From Corallium rubrum (taxonomy: Eukaryota; Cnidaria; Anthozoa; Scleralcyonacea; Coralliidae), in contig OZ036003.1 of NCBI GenBank assembly GCA_964035015.1, positions 8,137,830-8,201,829 of the forward strand: a stretch of 64,000 nt of DNA, given 5' to 3'. The notes below the pieces were generated by a model, which was given only the letters and a program-made list of their open reading frames with translations, made no database searches and had not been told where the DNA came from. Below, one piece after another: positions 58,501 through 64,000 of this stretch (positions are counted from its first letter, which is position 1; each line of letters begins with the position of its first letter). The translations under genes and the position numbers were made by a program.

Positions 58501-59725
58501 ATTGAGCGTACAACCCCCCTGCAAAATTTCCTGAGGACGGCCCTGTGACCTTACTATATTTCGATTGTTGTTTCAACACTGTCTTCACAGAACGCTATTT
58601 TCATTTCACTATAAGTATCATCTGGTTCATAGTTCTATTTTTCGTTCTAGAAAATTTCGTAGGATTTTCTCCGCGAAGAATTTCTACAGTTATACCTGCG
58701 TGAGTTCTTTGTGTATATTTTTTCTAATTATGTAAATTACGCTAATGAATTATGCTAATTACGTTAATAATTACGTTAATTGTGTAAATTATGCTAATTA
58801 TGTGAATTATGCAAATCATTCTAATTAAATGAATTATGCTAGTTATATGAATGACGCTAGCGTATGAATTACGCTAATCATGTGAATTATGCTAATTTTA
58901 TGAAACATGCTAATTTTCTAAATTATGCAAATTATGCTGATATGAATCATGTTGATTATATCAATCTATCTAATCTTATCAATTATATTAATTTATTATC
59001 ATAATTATACGAAGCATTATTTTTTGTAAATTACTATCAAACATCAATGTTATATTGAACGTTGTTCCAGGTTTGAGTGGGAAGTCGCTGGGGAAGATTT
59101 ATTAAAACGACTACTCAAGGTAACGGAGAATGTGGCTGTTGAGAAGTTGATCAAAAATTTACTTTGATTGCTTAGTTTCCGTTGGTTATATAAAAACTCT
59201 TAACTTTTTTAGTATGAACCAAAGAAAAGGATTTCTGCCGATGATAGTCTAAAACATCCGTATTTCCAAGATCTGCCAAGAGAACTATTTAGTCTCCCAG
59301 AAAGTGAGTGTGATAGACCATAATGGTGGTGGTATGATGGTGGTGGATGGGGGTGATATTGTTGGTGGTGATGGTGGTGGTGGTGATGGATGGTGGTGGT
59401 GGTGGTGATGATGGTGGTTGATGGGGGTGATATTGTTGTTGTTGGTGGTGATGATGTTGGTGGTGGGATGGTGGTGGTGATGGATGGTGATGGTGGTGAT
59501 GGATGGTGATGGTGGTGATGGTGGTGATTAACAATATAAACGGATGGTGGTGATGGTGGATGGTGGTGATGGTGATGGATGGTACGTGATGGTGGTGGTA
59601 ATGGTGATGGTGGTGATGGTGGTGGTGAGGTGGATGTTGATGATGATGATAATAGGTGGTGGGTGATGGTGATGACGATGATGGTTGGTGATGGTCTTGC
59701 CGATGATGGTGGTGGTGAGTGATGG

Positions 59726-59801
<76 letters not shown>

Positions 59802-60013
59802 GAGGAGGAGGAAGAAGAGGGGAAGGATGAAGTGGACAAGGACGACGACAACGATGGTGATTGACATATGTAAATCTAAAACTAAAATACTAATTTTAAC
59901 ATACCGTACAATTTATTACAATTATTAAAGTTAAAATGTCTTCATTTATATACTACATTTTAGGAGGATATTTTATACTCAAACAAACTGTGAGATACTT
60001 GGCGTGTATATAA
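44879..60013 (+). CDS. CDK14: PFTAIRE-type cyclin-dependent kinase (CDK14/15-like), complete seventeen-exon gene
   Basis: Exons: 44879-44966, 45068-45154, 45376-45413, 51897-52115, 52235-52326, 53376-53455, 53525-53619, 54477-54539, 55333-55394, 55928-55989, 56660-56720, 57110-57169, 57425-57582, 58651-58699, 59071-59119, 59213-59303, 59964-60013. Phases are consistent; 1404 nt, 467 aa, near human CDK14 in length. The N-terminal part keeps KKLRRRLSQ and VRRVHSD, like CDK14. The kinase domain has [12 protein letters not shown] (161-172), ALK with Lys184, PFTAIRE (195-201), HRDIKPQN (274-281), DFG (294-296) and [16 protein letters not shown]. Vertebrate CDK14 partners cyclin Y at the membrane and phosphorylates LRP6 in Wnt signalling; that role is inferred here. 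The last short exon ([12 protein letters not shown]) aligns loosely with SIFALKEIQLQ of related kinases and is the least certain. Exon 13 has a weak GTTTGG donor. A second in-frame ATG follows the first directly. Confidence 0.93.
46245..46385 (-). mobile_element. 5S rRNA-derived SINE, second copy
   Basis: The minus strand has GTTAGTACTTGGATGGGTGC, then CTTGGGACTCATGCAAGTAG, GAGTTGTTGGCTCTCTC and CCAGCTTCCCTCC. This order matches the copy at 14820-15095. The C-box-like TGGATGGGTG is intact; the CTGGGAA part is worn. Confidence 0.65.
47060..47290 (-). mobile_element. Possible 3' end of a non-LTR retrotransposon
   Basis: On the minus strand the sequence ends in CCCTCGTAAAATAAAGTTTT followed by ATTCTATTTATTCTATTCTA, a short tandem 3' tail of the kind seen in CR1/L2-like LINEs. 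Upstream is ATGGTTAATACGTC. No reverse transcriptase sequence is present, so it is a 5'-truncated copy at best. Confidence 0.4.
48590..48935. repeat. 19-bp GGGTGGAGTGGGCAATCTT minisatellite with unique tail, copy 1
   Basis: About a dozen copies of the 19-bp unit, then a tail with GGTGTCACATTGGTCACGGA, GGAGTAGGCTAAAGGTTTTT and GAGGCAGCACTTCACTTG. The same array plus tail recurs at 50727-50935. Confidence 0.9.
49252..49620. mobile_element. Palindromic element with retroposon-like copy 3 inserted in its left arm
   Basis: The outer element has arms GCATATGTACTCTTATAAAG and the reverse complement ending AGAGTACATATGCACGG. The rest of the arms is GGTTCGTTTGACGTCATTTG / CAAATGACGTCAAACGAACC. Inside the left arm, 49275-49484 is a copy of the CCGAAACAGAGAACG family, flanked by exact TACTCTTATAAAG (49262-49274 and 49485-49497), a 13-bp duplication. 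Confidence 0.8.
50727..50935. repeat. 19-bp minisatellite with unique tail, copy 2
   Basis: Five or six units of GGGTGGAGTGGGCAATCTT, then GGGTGCCACATTGCCCACAG, TGGGGAGTAGGCTAAAG and TTGAGGCAGCATTTCACTTG. Tail identity with copy 1 shows that the array travels as part of a larger repeat. Confidence 0.88.
51271..51845. repeat. (ACCAT)n arrays with repeated spacers, next to CDK exon 4
   Basis: Four blocks of ACCAT (with ACCGC/ACCGT variants) are separated by similar spacers of the type CACCATATATATACATATAT followed by ACTTTACTAT, at about 51355-51425, 51605-51640 and 51655-51705. Array plus spacer has therefore been duplicated as a unit. It ends about 50 bp before exon 4 (51897). Confidence 0.95.
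52480..53210. repeat. (CCTT)n / (CCCTT)n polypyrimidine tract filling CDK intron 5
   Basis: Over 700 bp of almost pure pyrimidine: TTTC units at 52490-52540, CCTT at 52545-52665, CCCTT at 52672-52785, then CCTT again to 53160 with rare CTT or TAA breaks. It makes up most of the 1,049-bp intron. The long Ser-Phe-Leu-Pro and Lys-Glu-Gly-Arg frames are artefacts. Confidence 0.98.
53693..54413. mobile_element. Three adjacent inverted-repeat elements in CDK intron 7
   Basis: 53693-53842 has ends GAGCGTTTTCACTCACGTGA and ACGTAAGATGAAAACGCTC. 53843-54262 has TATAGCTGGAGTTTCACTG and its inverse GCGAAACTCCAGCTATA, with TA at each edge. 54271-54413 is a near-perfect palindrome with about 46-bp arms (ACACTTAATGTCTGCTCCCT, then CGGGAAACAGTTAGTTTTGT) around CTCGATGTTTCCCTCGGC. 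All lie between exons 7 and 8. Confidence 0.75.
54680..55266. mobile_element. 587-bp hAT-like non-autonomous element in CDK intron 8
   Basis: Ends are CAGTGCTGTAATAGTTAC and GTTACTCACAGCACTG (inverted, with mismatches). Flanks are ATTTTGTG and ATGTTGTG, an 8-bp duplication with one mismatch. A CAGTTA tandem run lies at about 54790-54868, and GTAACTAGTTAC occurs repeatedly near both ends. The CAGTG start and 8-bp duplication fit the hAT superfamily. The interior has no intact transposase. Confidence 0.82.
55672..55855. mobile_element. Palindromic element in CDK intron 9
   Basis: Arms carry TATGTCGCCGATCGTCG and its inverse CGACGATCGGCGACATA. Inner arms are GATTTAGATGCATGTTAAG / TTAACATGCATCTAAATC. 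CCTGG occurs just outside both ends. No coding potential. Confidence 0.7.
56056..56442. mobile_element. 387-bp hAT-like element in CDK intron 10, exact 8-bp target duplication
   Basis: The start CAGGGGCGTCGGAAGC and end GCTCCGACGCCCCCTC are inverted copies. AACCAGGC lies exactly at 56048-56055 and 56443-56450. It contains a poly-C run (56110-56128). A part copy is at 41357-41555. Confidence 0.88.
56846..57093. repeat. (GTTAC)n then (GTTAT)n array beside CDK exon 12
   Basis: About 30 GTTAC units (to 56995) followed, after GCGCTACGTTAT, by about 18 GTTAT units. It ends only about 17 bp before exon 12 (57110), so the branch point of intron 11 must lie within or against the array. Confidence 0.97.
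57658..58610. mobile_element. Palindromic retroposon-like element, copy 4, carrying nested insertions in CDK intron 13
   Basis: Left half 57658-57722 (AGATATACTGCCGAAACAGA through CGAAGGCCCTTCGTCAGAG). Right half 58310-58351 and 58546-58610 (CTCTGACGAAAGGCCTTCGC, TCGAAACGTTAGACTCC, then ACTATATTTCGATTGTTGTT). Between the halves lies a tRNA-derived SINE. The right half is itself split by 58352-58545, which starts CAGGGCCGGAGC and ends GGACGGCCCTG, a hAT-like terminal pair. Confidence 0.7.
57990..58219 (-). mobile_element. tRNA-derived SINE
   Basis: On the minus strand the head reads GGTGGCACAGTGGTTAGTAC, an A-box-like segment. About 30 bases later GGTTCAATTCC is a perfect RNA polymerase III B box. 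The body continues with GCAGGTTTCCTCCGGGTACT and CCGGTTTCCTCCTGTAG. That TCCGGTTT(T)CCTCC module also occurs in the 5S-type SINE at 14820-15095. The ends are approximate. Confidence 0.7.
59315..59830. repeat. (GAT/GGT)n trinucleotide tract in CDK intron 16
   Basis: Impure GGTGGTGAT-type repeats from 59318 followed by a regular GAT run (about 59725-59800) and GAGGAAGAAG purines. It begins about 15 bp after the exon 16 donor (59304). Open frames here are repeat artefacts. Confidence 0.93.
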
Positions 60014-60183
60014 CTTGCAAAACTATTACAGTATAATTTCGATTTGTACTGTCTTTATTTTTAGGTTTACCAGTCTTTTGTATTCCAGGAGTTGCAATTG
60101 TTGACCAATAATCACAAACAACCTTCGTTTTTCTAAAAGAAGCGAGCGAAGAAATGCTGGATACATTGTGGTGAAACCAGAGG

Positions 60184-60189
60184 AATAAA
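60184..60189 (+). promoter_or_regulatory. Candidate CDK polyadenylation signal
   Basis: AATAAA 170 bases after the CDK stop codon, in AT-rich sequence, on the plus strand. It is the first perfect hexamer noticed downstream. Confidence 0.35.
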
Positions 60190-60405
60190 TCATTCGTATA
60201 ATTGGCAACCAATTTCTTGCATTCACCATTCATCACCAGATCTATCTTGGATTCCATAGTCTTGTTCTCTGTTCTCAGAAATTTATTTAAACAATAGTCA
60301 GTCTAGATATGGTCTGGAAACGAAAGCGCCTATATAATGAGCTTTGTTTTTATGTTGGAAAACTTGCACAAAATAATTTGTTTTTCGCTTTTTAAATTGC
60401 ATATA

Positions 60406-60545
60406 TATATACCATGATTGGGGATTTTACATATTTCGGATGTTTGGAACCTTCGGAGAAGATTTGTAATATATCATCCTTTTCTAAAATTTCATCTTCA
60501 TGGACTTTTTCGCTGTTAAACTTGACGGAAGCGCCGTCTATATAA
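60406..60545 (-). pseudogene. Coding-like minus-strand segment, unidentified, with inverted copy at 60725-60830
   Basis: The minus strand is open and protein-like: FYIDGASVKFNSEKVHEDEI, then LEKDDILQIFSEGSKHPKYV and KSPIMV, with a possible donor ATG|GTATAT. The part at 60411-60515 is repeated in inverse at 60725-60830 with about 94 percent identity and the same frame kept for most of its length. A further minus-strand frame at 59979-60257 (FLWFHHNVSSISSLASFRKT) could be a downstream exon. No domain recognised. It may be the end of a convergent gene or a captured gene fragment. Confidence 0.3.
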
Positions 60546-60724
60546 AAACCACTTTACAGATTTCCGCGTAGACGTCACGTCCGTCAAGCCCGTTCTCCAC
60601 TAGGCGAATTTGTTCGCGCGAGTCGAATCGAAATACCCGTTCATACAATGTAATTGGTTGGTGCTGCTAGTTTTCGCGCCAATTTTCTTACTTGCCAATC
60701 CTATTGCCGGAGAATTCGCTGTAT

Positions 60725-60830
60725 CAGCGAAAAAGTCCATGAAGATGAAATTTTAGAAAAGGAAGATATATTACAAATCTTCTCAGAAGGTTCCAAATAT
60801 CCTAAAGTATGTAAAATCCACAATCATGGT
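60725..60830 (+). repeat. Inverted duplicate of the 60411-60515 segment
   Basis: Starts CAGCGAAAAAGTCCATGAAG and ends CCACAATCATGGT. About six differences in 106 bases separate it from the reverse complement of 60411-60515. The 209-base spacer contains GC-rich sequence (TTTCCGCGTAGACGTCACGT). Confidence 0.88.
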
Positions 60831-60893
60831 ATAGGAACTTTATAATAAGCGAAAAAGAAAACGTCTCTTTCTCAGTATTACCACAGTATAACC

Positions 60894-61216
60894 ACAGAAT
60901 AGAAAGACAACCAGAAGTCCGACTCGCGTCGGAACCTTTGAAGTTTATGTCCTCGCGCATGTCGCCTCGCGCATCTTGATTCCTCGCCATCCTACGCCAT
61001 CCTACGCCATCCTGGCAAGTTCCCCCGGCAGTTTGGACCTTCAAAAGAAGGTTAAAACTGCCGGGGGAACTTGCCAGGATGGCGTAGGATGGCGTAGAAC
61101 ATTGCGCAGGATCGCGTAGGATGGCGTCAGATGGCGTAAAATATCGCGCATGCGCATTGAAGAAATGCGGACAAGTTTTCACTAGAGTCGGACTTCTGGT
61201 TGTCTTACTATTCTGT
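60894..61216. mobile_element. 323-bp Mutator-like MITE, copy 1
   Basis: Termini are ACAGAATAGAAAGACAACCA and the inverse TGGTTGTCTTACTATTCTGT. Flanks AGTATAACC (60885-60893) and GGTATAACG (61217-61225) match at 7 of 9 positions. The centre is a hairpin with GGCAAGTTCCCCCGGCAGTT and its complement. GGATGGCGTAGGATGGCGTA repeats lie to the right. Confidence 0.85.
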
Positions 61217-61909
61217 GGTATAACGCACCCTGTCAATTTCGGTTTACGCTGACGTCAGCTAAAAAGAAGCGGGAAAATTAGAACATAGTGAAAGCGAAAA
61301 TACTAAAACTTCGTAGAAAGATTTTAACTTCATTACCCACTCTAAATCAGTAGACTATAGACTATTATCCAAGTAATTGTGTACAAATTCCATGAAAGGT
61401 TAACTGATAGTTGATAAAATGCATTTAAGTTAGTGATTTTTGACGGCAATTGAACGGGCAATTGTGCAATTGCGTTTAAGTTGATTTTTGAGCAAGGTTT
61501 AGCGATTGAACTCAACGTAAACGTGAACAAAAAGATAGAACAAAGACTTTCGCCGTATTTCCAGACCATACATCTCAACTGATTATATTTAAACATAAAG
61601 CTTGTTTACATCCATGATGTAATTATCTACGAATGTCTTGAAATCTTGGACATTCCGAATTGATATTTATTACAGTTTGACTTATCTTTCGGGATTTGGC
61701 AATTAGAAAATAATATGAATTGTATACTTTATTTTGAGTCAAATGTTAGATATTTATTGAAATTATTAAATACATGAAATATCAGGGTTTGTGTTGTTGC
61801 TTGTAAGGAGACTAGTTGTGTAGGGAAAATTAATTGGGGGGTGACAAACACTGAAATATCGATTTATTTACATGTCAAAATATTTTATTTATACAGTACC
61901 TTGAGATGG

Positions 61910-62040
61910 TTGTTCTGAATTTTAATTATTTAAATTAATTAATTAAATTAGTTAATAAATTAATTAAGTTAATTGAATCAATCAATTAATTTAATTAATT
62001 AAGTTAATAAAAATAATATATAATTTAATAATAAATAATA
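61910..62040. repeat. AT-rich AATTAATT tract
   Basis: Low-complexity AATTAATTA/TTAAGTTAAT sequence with many overlapping palindromes. Confidence 0.8.
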
Positions 62041-62756
62041 CCGAAGTGGAGGTGAATAGTGCTGGATATTCACCTCGCCGTACTTGTAAATTCTCTGTAG
62101 AATTTTCATGTATGCTTTATAGATTTTATATTGTGACTAAATTCTTTGTAACACTGTGAATCTGATTACGCGTGGGTACAGGACATTGAGAAAATAGAAC
62201 GTTTAAATTCAATACACAAAAATATGTCCTGACAAGACATATGACTCATTCTAGTCCATTGTATTGCAGCATTTGTGTAGCAAAATACATTTATTGTGAT
62301 CAGCAAATTCAATGTAATTAAGAATATGTTAACATATACCACAACAAAGCATTACTAATTTTCAAAACTCAAGCAAAAATCTACATTGCGAATGATTTAC
62401 ACTTCTGGATTTACACTGAAATAATTTAATTTTTCACAGCTTTTTCCTTTGTTCAGTATTCGTGACCTATTGGAGTATCGGGACAATATTATTCTATTTT
62501 TATCGGAACAATATTTTTGTTGGAGACTTGGATCATGAACAATATTTCTCCTAATTAATCATTAACGCGTAATTAAAGCAAAGTATCGATCTATATCGCA
62601 TAATTTGCATAAATTAACTAGCTCTGTATATTGTCATTGTGGTTAGCAACGGGCAACTAAACTGGTTAGGGAATATAATCCCCCAGTTTCATGCGAAATA
62701 TTACGAGAATATGACAAAATTAATGTTGTAAACGAGGTTTTTACTTCGTAGAGAAT

Positions 62757-62834
62757 ATGTTCTCTTTTCTTTCGCGTGGTTATGGGACATGGGAAGGCAT
62801 CGCTAAGTTAGAGAAGCCGGACTCTGCCATTTCG
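62757..62834 (+). CDS. Candidate first coding exon of an unidentified gene
   Basis: ATG followed by 26 codons reading MFSFLSRGYGTWEGIAKLEK and PDSAIS, ending in a strong donor TTTCG|GTAAGTCA in phase 0. The stretch is preceded by AT-rich DNA and followed by intron-like sequence; the next exon would be beyond the window or was not recognised. The family is not identified. The strong donor is the main support. Confidence 0.35.
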
Positions 62835-63265
62835 GTAAGTCAAGTGATTTTTTAAGAGATAAGTTTTGCTAAACGAAAATGTGGCGAAGCATTTTGATAT
62901 ATTAGAATGCGTAAAAGAACGAGGGCAGCCAAAATTCAAAAGGAAAGCCTAGAAAACAAAAGCACAATAGGGTTATAAAATGTGTTTACTGTTTCATGGT
63001 TGACCTTTGAATTTTCATTTATTAACTCTCGCCACGGGAAAGACTTTTAAACTATAACTTGTGAAGTATTTTATGAAGCTATTATGTGTTTTTGAGAAAT
63101 GAATTTCTAGTTTTAAAGCAAGGAAGTAAGGTTTTTAATATTTTTAATACAAGCTTTTCAAAAAAAATCTCAGTATATACATGATTTCATATAGGCATCT
63201 TATACATAGCTCTATTTAAGCTTATATGTTTAATCGACTTTGTCGTCCTTTTGTGTTATTTTCTT

Positions 63266-63804
63266 CAGTGGCGTAATGCTCATTACATCAAAAACACAAA
63301 ATTATGTAATTTATGGCTTTCAGATTACTCTAAATACTGCCTCAGGAAGTACAGTAGTATTTCAGAGATCCTAGAAATCCAAAATTTTCAGGGGAGCATG
63401 CCCTTAGACCCCCTTGGAGCTCAAGGTTCTTGCCCTGACCACAGAATAGTAAGACAACCAGAAGTCCAACTTGTGTCAGAACCTTTGAAGTTTACGTCCT
63501 CGTCCATGTCGCCTTGCGCATCTAGATTCCTCGCCATCCTACACCAACCTATACAATCCTGGCAAGTTCCCTCGGCAGTTTGGACCTTCAAAAAAAGGTT
63601 AAAACTGCCGGGGGAACTTGCCAGGATTGCGTAGGATGGTGTAGGACATTGCATAGGATCGTGTAGGATGGTGTTGGATGGTGTAAAATATCGTGCATGC
63701 GCATTGAAGAAATGCAGACAAGTTTTCACATGAGTTGGACTTCTGGTTGTCTTACTATTCTGTGCCCTGACCCCCCTCAACCCAAGACCCTGCATATGCC
63801 ACTG
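63266..63804. mobile_element. hAT-like element interrupted by a Mutator-like MITE
   Basis: Termini CAGTGGCGTAATGC and GCATATGCCACTG are inverted copies in the style of hAT ends; no flanking duplication could be fixed. The right part of the left half (TTCAGGGGAGCATGCCCTTA) resembles the 41357 and 56056 elements. The MITE at 63441-63763 splits it. Confidence 0.65.
63441..63763. mobile_element. 323-bp Mutator-like MITE, copy 2
   Basis: Same length and structure as 60894-61216, with termini ACAGAATAGTAAGACAACCA and the inverse. It has an exact 9-bp duplication GCCCTGACC at 63432-63440 and 63764-63772. The central hairpin carries GGCAAGTTCCCTCGGCAGTT. Several CpG-to-TpG differences from copy 1 suggest methylation decay. 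Confidence 0.9.
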
Positions 63805-64000
63805 CTGCTGGGATGGATCTTCACAAGTGAGAGTGGTAGGATCTTGGCTTACCAGGCCAGCTTGGTTGTTATATACATGTACTGTATACAGAGTGGAGTT
63901 GCTATAATATGGTAGTTGCTGTTCTTAGTGGTGACTGTGTTATCAATGAAGTGTGTTATTGCGAGGTACAGCCAAATATCTCATTCCCAGTACTCTTCCC

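Noticed and set aside
60802-63795. Two similar minus-strand frames of 144 and 124 codons (61236-60802 and 63795-63421)
   Set aside because: They lie mostly in the twin 323-bp MITEs; the similarity comes from the shared element, and both run across its ends into unrelated flanks.

Overview
This is a metazoan nuclear genome window: split genes with GT-AG introns, a heavy load of microsatellites, minisatellites and short transposable elements, and animal-specific genes (Frizzled, a HIF-alpha type bHLH-PAS factor, a PFTAIRE cyclin-dependent kinase). The short, slowly evolving versions of these genes and the crowd of palindromic and 5S-derived elements suggest an early-branching animal, most likely a cnidarian (perhaps an anthozoan). 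The phylum is an inference. Nothing bacterial, viral or CRISPR-like was seen.

Layout. 1-2278 (minus): the first two coding exons of an N-acetylglutamate synthase (NAGS) gene that runs off the left edge; its first intron is mostly a 41-bp minisatellite. 5911-14100 (plus): a complete ten-exon HIF-alpha gene (613 aa), divergent from NAGS. 16865-23485 (minus): a complete five-exon SOSS-B/NABP single-strand DNA-binding protein gene (242 aa), convergent with HIF. 23486-32442: about 9 kb without a recognisable gene, holding pentanucleotide arrays, terminal-inverted-repeat elements and nested palindromes. 32443-34080 (minus): an intronless Frizzled receptor (545 aa). 34081-44878: about 11 kb of repeats, including long GGTCAT, CCCTCT, TGTGCTGTAC and AATAC arrays. 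44879-60013 (plus): a seventeen-exon PFTAIRE-type CDK (CDK14/15-like, 467 aa) whose introns carry most of the mobile elements. 60014-64000: inverted duplicated coding-like fragments, twin 323-bp Mutator-like elements and a candidate first exon of another gene.

The four complete genes were rebuilt by joining open frames at GT-AG sites. All internal phases agree, and each total is an exact number of codons ending in a stop. Frizzled (Wnt receptor) and the PFTAIRE kinase (whose vertebrate homologues act with cyclin Y on the Wnt co-receptor LRP6) are neighbours, but nothing shows that this is more than chance. The genes otherwise serve unrelated roles: arginine/urea biosynthesis, oxygen sensing and DNA repair.

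No clearly new biological system was found. The best leads are: a palindromic retroposon-like family with 13-14 bp target duplications and a hammerhead-like motif; several non-autonomous DNA transposons with clean 6-, 8- and 9-bp target duplications; two SINE types sharing a tail module; a HIF-alpha with three SPF/APF motifs and no visible C-terminal transactivation domain; and repeat arrays lying against CDK exons.
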